The notes under the pieces are model-generated. The model was not told where the DNA came from and ran no database searches. It saw only the letters and a list, made by a program, of their open reading frames with translations. A program made the translations under genes and the position numbers. A DNA stretch of 64,000 bases from Flavobacterium frigoritolerans (lineage in GTDB: Bacteria; Bacteroidota; Bacteroidia; Flavobacteriales; Flavobacteriaceae): the NCBI RefSeq assembly GCF_025847275.1, contig NZ_JAOZEV010000003.1, forward strand, positions 248,001 to 312,000. The letters are read 5' to 3'. Of the stretch, positions 46,178 to 55,640 are shown piece by piece; the first letter of the stretch is position 1, and each line of letters begins with the position of its first letter.

Positions 46178-47518
46178 TTATATAAAAACACTAAGGATAT
46201 AATACACGATCGCAGCCAAAAGAGCCGAAACCGGAATTGTTAATACCCAAGCCCAAAGTAAACTAACGGTTACTCCCCAACGAACTGCAGATACACGTTT
46301 TGTTAATCCAACTCCGATGATAGAACCTGTAATTGTATGTGTTGTACTTACTGGTACTTTAAAATGCTCTGTAAAGTACAATGTTAATGCTCCTGCAGTT
46401 TCTGCAGCTACACCTTCAAATGAAGTTACTTTAGTGATTTTAGATCCCATTGTTTTCACAATTTTCCAACCTCCGCTTAATGTTCCTGCAGCAATTGCAG
46501 AATAACAAGCTAAAGGAATCCAAGCTGGCATTTTGAACGCTCCATCATCTGACGGAAGAACGACATCTAACCAAGGATCCATGTGAATACCTGGATTTGC
46601 ATGAATATAAACTGCAACTGCTGCTGCAATAATACCCATTACTTTTTGAGAATCGTTACCACCGTGACCTAAACTAAAAGCCGCTGATGATAGTAATTGC
46701 ATTTTTTTCAATGCACTATCTGCCTGATGAAGATTTAAGCTACTAAATATCAAAGCAAATGCTGAGATTGAGTAGATAATAAACCCTACTAAAAACCATT
46801 TTATATTATGTGATTCTAATACAACGCTCCAAAAAACAGAAGATTTAAAACGTGGTTGCCCACCATTTGCAATAATTGTTTCATAAGGAATCATTTGATA
46901 ATATATGAAAACACCTGTAAAGATCATTAAAGCAATTGTAAACAATTTTGGCAAAATACTTTTCTTAGAAGAGTTTAATAACCAAATAGAAATCAAATAC
47001 GAAGCTAGTGCTCCTAATAATGGTGCCAAAACAATGAAAGCAACAATGATAAGGACTCCCGAGGGCATTCCTCCATCTTTTCCTGCCTTATACCAACTGA
47101 CAATATCGTACCAATATTGTGTTGTACCATCTTCTCCTACATAACCTGAGAAACCATGTACAGCAATTGCATGAGCAATAGCAGCACCAGCAAAACCTCC
47201 AATTAATGTATGTGATGAACTTGAAGGGATTCCAAACCACCATGTTAATAAGTTCCAACAAATAGCAGCAATAACTCCTGCTAAGATTACAACTAAATCA
47301 ATTTGCATGGTATTTGCCGTTTTAGCAACAGTATCTGCTACACCAAAACCGAAAACCCAATAAGCCAAAAAATTAAAAAATGCTGCCCAAAGAACGGCCT
47401 GAAAAGGCGTTAATACCTTTGTAGCAACAACTGTAGCTATAGCGTTTGCTGCATCATGAAAACCGTTGATGTAATCAAAAATTAAAGCTAATACTATAAT
47501 AATTATAAGTAGCGTCAT
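46178..47518 (-). CDS. Inorganic phosphate transporter, PiT family
   Basis: A 446-residue membrane permease with 10-12 helices. It carries the PiT signatures F-D-Y-I-N-G-F-H-D-A-A-N-A-I-A (duplicated near the C-terminus as S-L-G-H-G-G-N-D-S-Q-K and in P-V-S-T-T-H-T). It imports phosphate with a cation. It follows the DUF47 gene by 34 bases on the minus strand, the usual pairing. Confidence 0.95.
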   Translation of the reverse strand: MTLLIIIIVLALIFDYINGFHDAANAIATVVATKVLTPFQAVLWAAFFNFLAYWVFGFGVADTVAKTANTMQIDLVVILAGVIAAICWNLLTWWFGIPSSSSHTLIGGFAGAAIAHAIAVHGFSGYVGEDGTTQYWYDIVSWYKAGKDGGMPSGVLIIVAFIVLAPLLGALASYLISIWLLNSSKKSILPKLFTIALMIFTGVFIYYQMIPYETIIANGGQPRFKSSVFWSVVLESHNIKWFLVGFIIYSISAFALIFSSLNLHQADSALKKMQLLSSAAFSLGHGGNDSQKVMGIIAAAVAVYIHANPGIHMDPWLDVVLPSDDGAFKMPAWIPLACYSAIAAGTLSGGWKIVKTMGSKITKVTSFEGVAAETAGALTLYFTEHFKVPVSTTHTITGSIIGVGLTKRVSAVRWGVTVSLLWAWVLTIPVSALLAAIVYYILSVFI

Positions 47519-47552
47519 AAAATTATAACTTCAGAATGAAATTGAATTGAAT

Positions 47553-48197
47553 TTAAGAATGTTTTACAGAAATAGATTCTAGTATGTTTGCAACACTCTT
47601 ACATTTATCTGTAGCAGATTCTAAAACAGATAACACTTCTTTATATTTAATAATATTTTTAGCGTCTGTTTCGTTTTCAAAAATTTCAAAAACTGCTTTG
47701 TTATAAACATTATCCGACTTGTTCTCTAGTTTATTAATTCTAGCACATGCGTCTTTAATAACTTTAAAATTTTGCAAATTTCTAAGTTCTTTTACTGCAC
47801 TATCAATATTCTGACATGCTTCAAGATTGATTTCGGTCATTTTTCTGATCGATTTTGTAATCTTATCAACTTGATACAATCTCATTCTGCTTGCAGCGCC
47901 ATGCAAATAATCAGCTACGTTATCAATAGATGTAATCAAGGTATGAATATCCTCTCTATCGAATGGAGTAATGAAGTTTCTGCTTAACTCAAGATTTGTC
48001 TGACGGGTAATATCCTCGCCTTTTTGTTCCAATTCATCTATCTTCTGAAAAAGTACTTCTCTTTCTTTCAAAGGAAGATTTACTGCTTCGTGCAAGTTAG
48101 AAGCTAATTCAATTAGATTGCTTGATGCTTCTTCAAAAAGTGGAAAGAATTTCTTGTCTTTCGGCACTAAAAATTGGAAAATACTGTTTATTGACAT
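47553..48197 (-). CDS. DUF47 (PhoU-like) accessory of PiT
   Basis: A 214-residue cytoplasmic helical-bundle protein in the DUF47/PhoU-like family, with E-L-E-Q-K-G-E-D-I-T and F-D-R-E-D-I-H-T-L-I-T, typical of this partner. The closest known role is to regulate the PiT permease. It is upstream of pit in the same operon. Confidence 0.92.
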   Translation of the reverse strand: MSINSIFQFLVPKDKKFFPLFEEASSNLIELASNLHEAVNLPLKEREVLFQKIDELEQKGEDITRQTNLELSRNFITPFDREDIHTLITSIDNVADYLHGAASRMRLYQVDKITKSIRKMTEINLEACQNIDSAVKELRNLQNFKVIKDACARINKLENKSDNVYNKAVFEIFENETDAKNIIKYKEVLSVLESATDKCKSVANILESISVKHS

Positions 48198-48245
48198 TTT
48201 TATATTTTTAATACTGCAAAATTACTTCATTATTCTTTCGTTATG

Positions 48246-49760
48246 TTAAGCCATTGTTAACAAATCATTTTCAATTTGAAAACTATTCAAAAATGAAATT
48301 GTCTTTTCGATGTCATAATGTAGGATTCTATCCTCAGTAACCAACGGTACTACTTCACGGTAGCTACTTAAAAACATTTCTATAAAATCACTTGATTTCA
48401 ACGGTTTTCTATACTCGATTGCTTGTGAGGCATTTAGCAATTCGATTGCCAAAATACGCTCTAAATTATCCATAATACGCAATGCTTTTGTAGCTCCATT
48501 TGCTCCCATGCTCACATGATCTTCCTGCCCGTTGCTTGAAACAATACTATCTACACTCGCCGGCGTTGCCAATTGCTTGTTTTGACTTGCAATACTTGCT
48601 GCTGTATATTGAGGAATCATTAATCCTGAATTTAATCCTGGATTATCTACCAAAAATGCTGGAAGGTTACGCAATCCCGAAATTAACTGATAGGTTCTTC
48701 TTTCTGAAATGCTTCCTAATTCTGCTAAAGCAATTGCCATAAAATCTAAGGCTAATGCCAAAGGCTGTCCGTGGAAATTACCTCCAGAAATAATCTGATC
48801 ACTTTCTATAAATATATTAGGGTTGTCTGTAACAGAATTTATCTCTGTTTTAAAAACCTTACTTACATAATCTATTGCATCTTTTGAAGCTCCATGAACT
48901 TGTGGCATACAACGGAATGAATATGGATCCTGAACATGCGTTTTTACCTGTTCTATGATTTCACTTCCTTCTAAAAGTTCTTTGATACGCTGTGCTGTAA
49001 CAATTTGTCCTTTATGAGGGCGAATAAAATGAATTAGTTCGTGAAAAGGTTCGATTCTTCCATCAAAACCTTCCAGAGAAATAGTTCCTATTAAATCGGC
49101 CAAATAAGAGAATTTATAAGCTTTCATTAAAATATGAGCTCCATAAGCGCTCATAAACTGTGTCCCGTTTAATAATGCAAGCCCTTCTTTTGATTTTAAG
49201 ATAATTGGCTCCCAGCTAAAATGTTTTAGAACTTCGCTTGAATGCACTTTCTTTCCTTCAAAATATACTTCACCTTCTCCTAGTAAAGGCAATGATAAAT
49301 GCGCTAATGGTGCTAAATCTCCAGATGCTCCAAGTGATCCTTGTGTATATACAACTGGTAAAACATCATTGTTATAAAAAGAAACCAAACGATCTAAAGT
49401 TTGTAATTGTATAGCCGAGTGTCCGTAGCTTAATGATTGTATTTTAAGCAATAACATTAATTTTACAATTTCTTGTGGTACCTCATCACCTGTTCCACAA
49501 GCATGCGATTTTACAAGGTTCTCTTGAAGTTTAGATAAATTTTCATTCGATATTTTTACATTACAAAGCGACCCAAATCCAGTATTGATACCATAAATTG
49601 GTTCCGAATGTGATGCCATTTTTTTATCTAAGTAATCTCTGCATTTCTGAACATTAACTTTAGCCTCTTCAGACAGTTCTAATGTTTTTTGCTCTACAAT
49701 AATTTCTTGTAATTGTTCTAAATTCAGTAACTCCGTACTGATATAATGGATATTGCTCAT
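48246..49760 (-). CDS. hutH: Histidine ammonia-lyase
   Basis: Converts L-histidine to urocanate and ammonia, the first step of histidine breakdown. The 504-residue product has the self-formed MIO triad A-S-G in G-S-L-G-A-S-G-D-L-A-P-L-A-H-L, S-H-A-C-G-T-G near residue 80 and a YG-x-N-T-G-F-G-S-L-C motif. The NGTQ sequence after the MIO region favours HAL over the tyrosine enzymes of Flavobacterium pigment clusters. The start is the ATG at 49760; the open frame before it is AT-rich and lacks similarity. hutU, hutI and hutG are not in this window. Confidence 0.9.
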   Translation of the reverse strand: MSNIHYISTELLNLEQLQEIIVEQKTLELSEEAKVNVQKCRDYLDKKMASHSEPIYGINTGFGSLCNVKISNENLSKLQENLVKSHACGTGDEVPQEIVKLMLLLKIQSLSYGHSAIQLQTLDRLVSFYNNDVLPVVYTQGSLGASGDLAPLAHLSLPLLGEGEVYFEGKKVHSSEVLKHFSWEPIILKSKEGLALLNGTQFMSAYGAHILMKAYKFSYLADLIGTISLEGFDGRIEPFHELIHFIRPHKGQIVTAQRIKELLEGSEIIEQVKTHVQDPYSFRCMPQVHGASKDAIDYVSKVFKTEINSVTDNPNIFIESDQIISGGNFHGQPLALALDFMAIALAELGSISERRTYQLISGLRNLPAFLVDNPGLNSGLMIPQYTAASIASQNKQLATPASVDSIVSSNGQEDHVSMGANGATKALRIMDNLERILAIELLNASQAIEYRKPLKSSDFIEMFLSSYREVVPLVTEDRILHYDIEKTISFLNSFQIENDLLTMA

Positions 49761-50200
49761 TTTGTGTAGTATTAGAAGGACAAAATTCAACAAATCAATA
49801 TTAAAAAGCAACCTTTTTTGCTAATAATTAAAAATAAGATCTCAATATGCTCCTATTTGACTACAAATTATCATGTTTTATAAAAGCAACGTCTATCACG
49901 CCATACCCAACCTATTGCAGGTAACAAATAAGTGTGTTTTTTTTAATATCTAAAAGATAACCTCCAGAACATCAAAAATGTTTCATCTGAAGTTTATTCA
50001 AAAAATCATTATTGATAGCACCCAGACACAATTTATCTCCCAATTATAAAAAACGATCCTTGTTTTAGAAAAATAACGCTCTTAATATGAGATAAATATA
50101 TGAATAACCCATTTTGAAGCTTTAAATTTTACTAAATAATCAGAATTAGAATATTGTCATACCGATTATTAAAATATTCGTAAAAATCCGATTAAATTTT

Positions 50201-50228
50201 TTGCTCTTTATAAAAACCTGTACATTTG
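50201..50228 (+). promoter_or_regulatory. Promoter of the thr leader and operon
   Basis: TTG (50201-50203), 17 bases, TACATTTG (50221-50228): both boxes are exact matches. Transcription should begin about 5-7 bases before the leader ATG at 50240. The ~380 bases upstream of it, back to hutH, show nothing I can name. Confidence 0.8.
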
Positions 50229-50239
50229 GAAAATCAAAA

Positions 50240-50338
50240 ATGAAAGATAACAGTATAAAATATCACTCTTCGATAACAACTCAAAACTGGGTTGCAATTA
50301 CTGCTACAACAACTTCTACGATTACTACTACCCCTTAG
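50240..50338 (+). CDS. thrL: Threonine operon leader peptide
   Basis: A 32-codon ORF that the normal gene track misses. It contains 10 Thr and 4 Ile codons, with the densest cluster (7 of 11 residues Thr, Ile included) at the end: I-T-A-T-T-T-S-T-I-T-T-T-P. It sits between a strong promoter and thrA, and the stop codon lies inside a 6-bp hairpin, TACCCC-TTA-GGGGTA (50329-50343). This is the arrangement of a ribosome-mediated attenuator that senses charged Thr and Ile tRNA. No clear T-tailed terminator was found before thrA. Confidence 0.75.
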   Translation: MKDNSIKYHSSITTQNWVAITATTTSTITTTP

Positions 50339-50446
50339 GGGTATACATTTTTACATATAATCCAGGCTATCCATACTTTTTTTCTTGAAAGAAGAAAAGC
50401 ATTGAATACGTATAAACACTTGCATTTATAAAATAAAATACACACA

Positions 50447-52894
50447 ATGAAAATATTAAAATTTGGTGGAACTTCGGTCGCCAATGCAGAAAATATAAAA
50501 CGAGTTTTAGAAATTGTAAACCAAAAATCAGAACAAGATCAATTAGTAGTTGTAGTTTCGGCTTTAAGTAAAGTAACTGATTTACTTCAGTCTGCTGCCG
50601 CAAAAGCTGCCTCTAATGACGAAAGTTATAAAGATATAGTTGCCGAAATAGAGAAAAAACATTTAGACACATTAAAAGCCTTAATTCCTGTTAGCGAACA
50701 AAGTAGTTTATTAAGCCACGTAAAAAGAATTATAAATCATCTTGAAACATTACTTGATGGTTGCTTCTTATTAGGTGAATTATCTAATAGAACTGCTGAT
50801 ACCATTCTTAGTTTTGGTGAATTGCTTTCGTCATATATTATTGCCGAAGCTTTAAAGCAAACTAATAAAAATAGTGGTTATAAAGACAGCCGCGAACTTA
50901 TTAAAACCAATAATCATTTTGGAAAAGCTGCTGTAAATTTTGAAGTTACAAACCAATTAATACGCGAATATTTTGCTGCAAATGATTCTCAAGTAGTTAT
51001 CATGCCTGGTTTTATTGCTTCCTCTCTTGACGGAATCATTACTACATTAGGTCGTGGTGGTTCTGATTATTCGGCTGCAATTCTGGCTGGCGCTCTTGAT
51101 GCAAAAGTTTTAGAAATATGGACTGATGTAAACGGAATGTACACTGCCAATCCTAAAATTGTAAAACAAGCACAACCAATTGCAACTATTTCTTATCAGG
51201 AAGCGATGGAGTTATCTCATTTTGGTGCTAAAGTGTTGTATCCGCCAACAATTCAGCCTGTTTTAAGAAAAAACATTCCTATTGTAATCAAAAATACTTT
51301 TGAACCTGAATCGGCAGGAACTTATATTTCGAATCAAGTTTCATCAAAAGATACTATTGTAAAAGGAATCAGTCATATCGATAACATTTCATTAATCACT
51401 CTTGAAGGTCCTGGGATGATTGGTGTTTCGGGTTCATCTAAACGTCTTTTTGAAGTTTTATCTAATGAGAGCATCAATGTTATTTTCATAACACAAGCTT
51501 CATCAGAGCATTCTATTTGTATTGGTATTTTAAATTCCGATGCCGAAAATGCAGAGCAAGCAATTAATGGTGCTTTTGAAGTAGAAATTACTCAAAATAA
51601 AGTTGATCCTTGTGTCGTTGAAAAAAACCTTTGCATTATTGCTTTGGTTGGAGAAAACATGAAAAACCATCAAGGTTTAAGCGGAAGAATGTTTAGTACT
51701 CTAGGTAAAAATAACGTGAACATTCGCGCTATCGCTCAAGGTGCATCCGAAAGAAATATCTCGGTTGTAATTAATGAGCGTGATGTAAAAAAAGCACTGA
51801 ATACTTTACACGAAAACTTCTTTGAAGAAAACACAAAACAACTCAACTTATTTGTAATGGGAGTTGGAAACGTAGGAGAAAAATTCATTGAACAAATCCA
51901 TAATCAAAGAAAGTTTTTAAAAGAAAACCTAAAAATAAATGTTCGTGTTATTGCTTTATCCAATTCCAGAAAAATGGTATTTGATGAAGATGGAATTTCT
52001 CTTAAAGAATGGCAAGCAGCCCTTGAAAATGGAGAAACTGCTAATAAAGATACTTTTATAGCACGTGCCAAAGATTTGAATTTACGTAACAGTATTTTTG
52101 TTGATATTACTGCAAACGCAAGTGTTTCTGAAACTTACGAAGAATTCCTAAAACAAAGTATTGCAGTGGTTACTTGTAATAAAATTGCTTGTTCATCTGA
52201 ATATGACAATTATAAAAAGCTAAAGAATCTATCACGTCAATTCAATGCTCCATTTTTATTCGAAACCAATGTTGGTGCTGGATTGCCGATCATAGATACT
52301 GTTAAGAATTTAATTGCTTCTGGTGATAAAGTGCACAAAATTCAAGCTGTTTTATCTGGAAGCTTAAACTTTATCTTTAATAATTTTGATGAGAATAACT
52401 CTTTTCACGATGTTGTAAAAGAAGCTGGAGTGCAAGGATTTACTGAGCCTGATCCTAAAATTGACTTAAGCGGAATTGATGTAGCTCGAAAAATTCTAAT
52501 TCTAATTCGCGAAAGCGGTTACGAAATGGATATTGACGCTATTGCTAATGAATCTTTCATGCCAGCAGAATCGCTTGCTACAACTAACAATGAAGACTTT
52601 TTTGCATCCCTAACTAAGCATGCTCCGCATTTTAAAGCAATCTATGATGAAGCGCTAAGTAAAGATTCTAGATTAAAATATGTAGCACAATTCGAAAACG
52701 GAAAAGCTAGCGTAGGATTACAATTCATACCAAAAGATCATCCGTTCTATAATCTGGAAGGAAAAGATAATATCGTATTGTTTTACACCGATCGCTACGT
52801 CGATCAGCCATTGCTTATAAAAGGTGCTGGTGCTGGTGCAGCAGTTACTGCTTCAGGGATTTTTGCAGATGTGATTCGAATAGGAAACGTGTAA
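50447..52894 (+). CDS. thrA: Bifunctional aspartate kinase / homoserine dehydrogenase
   Basis: Catalyses the first and third steps from aspartate to threonine. The 815-residue product has a kinase module with K-F-G-G-T-S-V-A-N-A (5-14), ACT regulatory domains (about 310-450) and a dehydrogenase module starting with the NAD(P)-binding V-M-G-V-G-N-V-G-E-K-F (about 468) and including F-T-E-P-D-P-K-I-D-L-S-G-I-D-V-A-R-K. The N-D fused form is standard for ThrA. It follows the leader after 108 bases. Confidence 0.97.
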   Translation: MKILKFGGTSVANAENIKRVLEIVNQKSEQDQLVVVVSALSKVTDLLQSAAAKAASNDESYKDIVAEIEKKHLDTLKALIPVSEQSSLLSHVKRIINHLETLLDGCFLLGELSNRTADTILSFGELLSSYIIAEALKQTNKNSGYKDSRELIKTNNHFGKAAVNFEVTNQLIREYFAANDSQVVIMPGFIASSLDGIITTLGRGGSDYSAAILAGALDAKVLEIWTDVNGMYTANPKIVKQAQPIATISYQEAMELSHFGAKVLYPPTIQPVLRKNIPIVIKNTFEPESAGTYISNQVSSKDTIVKGISHIDNISLITLEGPGMIGVSGSSKRLFEVLSNESINVIFITQASSEHSICIGILNSDAENAEQAINGAFEVEITQNKVDPCVVEKNLCIIALVGENMKNHQGLSGRMFSTLGKNNVNIRAIAQGASERNISVVINERDVKKALNTLHENFFEENTKQLNLFVMGVGNVGEKFIEQIHNQRKFLKENLKINVRVIALSNSRKMVFDEDGISLKEWQAALENGETANKDTFIARAKDLNLRNSIFVDITANASVSETYEEFLKQSIAVVTCNKIACSSEYDNYKKLKNLSRQFNAPFLFETNVGAGLPIIDTVKNLIASGDKVHKIQAVLSGSLNFIFNNFDENNSFHDVVKEAGVQGFTEPDPKIDLSGIDVARKILILIRESGYEMDIDAIANESFMPAESLATTNNEDFFASLTKHAPHFKAIYDEALSKDSRLKYVAQFENGKASVGLQFIPKDHPFYNLEGKDNIVLFYTDRYVDQPLLIKGAGAGAAVTASGIFADVIRIGNV

Positions 52895-52896
52895 GA

Positions 52897-53060
52897 AGGT
52901 ACAAAGGTACATGGTTGCAAAGGTTCAAAGGTTTTCTCTTTGTCACTTTGAGCCTTTGTCGCTCTGAACCTTTGAAACTCAGAACCTTTGAAACTAAAAA
53001 TAAAAAAATAATGATTGGCAAAACCTTTGAACCTCTGAGCCTTTGCCTCTCTGAACCTTA
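52897..53060. repeat. Array of CCTTTGAACCTTTG-type repeats between thrA and thrB
   Basis: The gap between thrA and thrB is made of variants of C-C-T-T-T-G-A-A and its inverse (AAAGGTACAAAGG, GAGCCTTTGTCGC, GAACCTTTGAAAC, GAACCTCTGAGCC). Copies face in both directions and could pair into a cruciform. No promoter or ORF is seen. Confidence 0.7.
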
Positions 53061-53065
53061 AAAAA

Positions 53066-54001
53066 ATGAAAGAAATAAAACTATTTTGTCCAGCAACAAT
53101 TGCCAATCTCTCGTGTGGATTTGATGTTCTTGGACTTTGTTTAGAAACTGCGGGCGATGAAATGATTGTTCGCAAATCGGATGAAAAAGGGGTTCGTATC
53201 ACAAAAATTGTTGGTGCCGATTTACCTTTAGAAACTGAAAAAAATGTGGCCGGAGTTGCAGCTTTGGCAATGCTTGAAGCATACGAAAGAGATTTTAATC
53301 CGATAACTATAGGATTTGAAATCGAAATTTTTAAAAATATCAAAGCCGGAAGCGGAATTGGTAGTAGTGCTGCAAGTTCTGCTGGAGCCGTTTTTGGAAT
53401 CAATGAATTATTAGGAAAACCCTATTCGAGAAAAGATTTGGTTCAATTTGCAATGCAGGGCGAAAAGCTTGCTAGCGGAAATGCTCATGCTGATAACGTT
53501 GCTCCTGCCCTTTTAGGTGGTTTTACTTTGGTAAGAAGCTACAACCCGCTGGATATTATAAAAATTGACAGCCCAGAAGAATTATATGCTACAGTTGTAC
53601 ATCCTCAAATTGAATTAAAAACATCTGATGCGCGTTCGGTATTAAAACAAAATGTTTCCCTAAAAAGCGCTATTATGCAATGGGGAAATGTAGGCGGATT
53701 AATCGCAGGATTATATACTAAAGATTACGATTTAATTGGAAGATCTCTTCATGACGAAATTGTAGAACCTTTACGAAGTGTATTAATACCTGGTTTTGAT
53801 TTAATCAAGCAAACAGCTCTTGAAAATGGCGCACTTGGTTCTGGAATTTCAGGTTCTGGTCCTTCTATTTTTGCTTTAAGCAGAGGAAAAGAAACTGCCG
53901 AAAAAATAGCCAAAGCCATGAGTGAAGTCTATGATAATATGAGTTTACCATACGAAATTCATATCTCACAAATTAATCCTGAAGGAGTTCGGATTCTTTA
54001 A
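53066..54001 (+). CDS. thrB: Homoserine kinase
   Basis: Phosphorylates homoserine for threonine synthesis. The 311-residue GHMP kinase has the ATP loop G-S-G-I-G-S-S-A-A-S-S-A-G (about 91-103), with C-P-A-T-I-A-N-L at the start and G-S-G-I-S-G-S-G-P-S at the C-terminal side. It follows thrA after a repeat array and shares its strand. Confidence 0.96.
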   Translation: MKEIKLFCPATIANLSCGFDVLGLCLETAGDEMIVRKSDEKGVRITKIVGADLPLETEKNVAGVAALAMLEAYERDFNPITIGFEIEIFKNIKAGSGIGSSAASSAGAVFGINELLGKPYSRKDLVQFAMQGEKLASGNAHADNVAPALLGGFTLVRSYNPLDIIKIDSPEELYATVVHPQIELKTSDARSVLKQNVSLKSAIMQWGNVGGLIAGLYTKDYDLIGRSLHDEIVEPLRSVLIPGFDLIKQTALENGALGSGISGSGPSIFALSRGKETAEKIAKAMSEVYDNMSLPYEIHISQINPEGVRIL

Positions 54002-54029
54002 AAAGAATTAAAAATTGTAAACCTCTTTT

Positions 54030-54052
54030 GTCAGACTGAGCGAAGTCGAAGT
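54030..54052. repeat. GAGCGAAGTCGAAG-type repeat copy
   Basis: GTCAGACTGAGCG followed by AAGTCGAAGT, the reverse-orientation relative of the copy at 11695-11720. It is one of three repeat families packed between thrB and thrC. Confidence 0.5.
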
Positions 54053-54089
54053 CCCGCAAAGTATGACACAAAGTATAACACATTATAGT

Positions 54090-54179
54090 TTGTCATTTCG
54101 ACGAAGGAGAAATCTCTACAAGAAACTCCTCATAGTATGGAAATACTTCGCGAAGATTTCTCCTTCGTCGAAATGACAA
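54090..54179. repeat. 26-bp perfect inverted repeat between thrB and thrC
   Basis: The arm 54090-54115 (TTGTCATTTCGACG...AAATCT) is the exact reverse complement of 54154-54179, around a 38-base loop that has its own short palindrome (ACTTCGCGA). It would form a strong hairpin in the thrB-thrC transcript but has no T-run. It resembles the REP-like units scattered in related genomes. Confidence 0.85.
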
Positions 54180-54215
54180 AAAAGTCGAATAATAATTATT
54201 GGAATTAAAAAACAG

Positions 54216-54285
54216 TACCACAAAGCTTTGCGATCTCTGCGTTTTCAAAAGAAACCAATTCCTTGCGCCCTTTGCGGTTAAATAA
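54216..54285. repeat. GCAAAG-type repeat copy before thrC
   Basis: Contains GCTTTGCGATCTCTGCG and CCTTTGCGGTTAA, the inverse-strand version of the AACCGCAAAGG motif seen at 60711, 61472 and 63589. Confidence 0.5.
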
Positions 54286-54296
54286 CGAAAACAACC

Positions 54297-55586
54297 ATGA
54301 AATACTATAGTTTAAACCATAATGCCCCAAAAGTTTCTTTTCAGGAAGCTGTAATACAAGGATTAGCAAGTGATAAAGGATTGTATTTTCCAGAAATAAT
54401 CACGCCATTAAACGCTTCCTTTTTTGATACAATCGAAAATCTGAGCAACGAAGAAATTGCTTTTGAAGCCATCAAACAATTTGTTGGGGATGAAATTCCA
54501 GAAACCGTTTTAAAAGAAATCATTGCAGAAACGTTATGTTTTGATTTCCCTGTTGTTGAAGTCGAAAAAGGAATTTATTCATTAGAATTATTCCATGGTC
54601 CTACAATGGCTTTTAAAGATGTTGGCGCGCGATTTATGTCACGCTGTCTGGCTTATTTTAATAAAGACAAAGCAGAAAGTAAAAATACGGTTCTTGTAGC
54701 AACATCGGGTGATACTGGTGGTGCTGTTGCAAGCGGTTTTCTTGGTGTTGACGGAGTAGATGTTGTAATTTTATACCCATCAGGAAAAGTAAGTGACATT
54801 CAGGAAAAACAACTGACAACTTTAGGACAAAATATCAAAGCACTGGAAGTCGATGGTGTTTTTGATGATTGCCAGGATATGGTAAAAAAAGCCTTTTTAG
54901 ATGAGTCTTTAGCGCATAAGAACCTTACCTCTGCAAATTCTATTAATATTGCACGCTGGTTACCGCAAATGTTCTATTTCTTTTTTGCTTACAAAACTTT
55001 GAAAAGTCAAAACAAACCGTTGGTATTTTCTTGTCCTAGTGGAAATTTTGGAAATATCTGTGCTGGAATCATGGCAAAGAAATTAGGTTTACCTATTGAA
55101 CATTTTGTAGCTTCTACTAATGTAAACGATACTGTACCAAGATTCTTAGAAAACGGAAAATACGATCCAAAACCATCTAAAGCGACTATCTCTAACGCAA
55201 TGGATGTTGGGAATCCGAGTAATTTTATTCGTATTCAGGAAATGTACCAAAATGATTTAAAAGCTTTCAAAAAAGACTTCTCTTCTTATAGTTATACTGA
55301 TGAAGAAACACTCGAAGCAATGAAACAGATTTATAAAGCTAACGGTTATATTGCTGAACCACACGGCGCAGTTGGATACCTTGGTTTGAAAAAAGAATTA
55401 CAAAAACATAACAATGCAATTGGTATTTTCTTAGAAACGGCTCATCCCATTAAGTTTCTTGATGTGGTTGAACCTGCATTGGGAATTACTCTTCCAATTC
55501 CGACGCAAATTAAAAGTGTTATTAATGAGGAGAAAGTTAGTGTGAAGATTTCTAGTTATGAGGAGTTGAAGGATTTCTTAGGGTAA
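54297..55586 (+). CDS. thrC: Threonine synthase
   Basis: Converts O-phosphohomoserine to threonine with PLP. The 429-residue product carries the PLP lysine in T-M-A-F-K-D-V-G-A-R-F (about 99-109), the loop A-T-S-G-D-T-G-G-A-V-A, and F-S-C-P-S-G-N-F-G-N for phosphate binding. It is the third gene of the threonine unit, behind repeats. Confidence 0.96.
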   Translation: MKYYSLNHNAPKVSFQEAVIQGLASDKGLYFPEIITPLNASFFDTIENLSNEEIAFEAIKQFVGDEIPETVLKEIIAETLCFDFPVVEVEKGIYSLELFHGPTMAFKDVGARFMSRCLAYFNKDKAESKNTVLVATSGDTGGAVASGFLGVDGVDVVILYPSGKVSDIQEKQLTTLGQNIKALEVDGVFDDCQDMVKKAFLDESLAHKNLTSANSINIARWLPQMFYFFFAYKTLKSQNKPLVFSCPSGNFGNICAGIMAKKLGLPIEHFVASTNVNDTVPRFLENGKYDPKPSKATISNAMDVGNPSNFIRIQEMYQNDLKAFKKDFSSYSYTDEETLEAMKQIYKANGYIAEPHGAVGYLGLKKELQKHNNAIGIFLETAHPIKFLDVVEPALGITLPIPTQIKSVINEEKVSVKISSYEELKDFLG

Positions 55587-55602
55587 AAAACATATACAAA
55601 GA

Positions 55603-55640
55603 TAATTAAAGCGAGTAAAAAACTTTACTCGCTTTAATTA
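55603..55640 (+). terminator. Intrinsic terminator of the thr unit
   Basis: A 17-bp perfect stem (55603-55619 with 55624-55640), loop AAAC, 16 bases past the thrC stop, ending in T-rich DNA. It marks the end of the thrLABC transcript. Confidence 0.85.

Noticed and set aside
48246..49760. Tyrosine ammonia-lyase of a pigment cluster
   Set aside because: The GSLGASGDLAP and NGTQ context matches the histidine enzyme, and no flexirubin genes are adjacent.
49761..49811. 17-codon N-terminal extension of hutH
   Set aside because: Hydrophobic AT-rich frame with no family similarity; the ATG at 49760 fits the family start.
50339..50446. Classical T-tailed attenuator terminator before thrA
   Set aside because: Run of seven T at 50377 lacks a complementary stem with more than weak G-T pairs; reported only as an open question.
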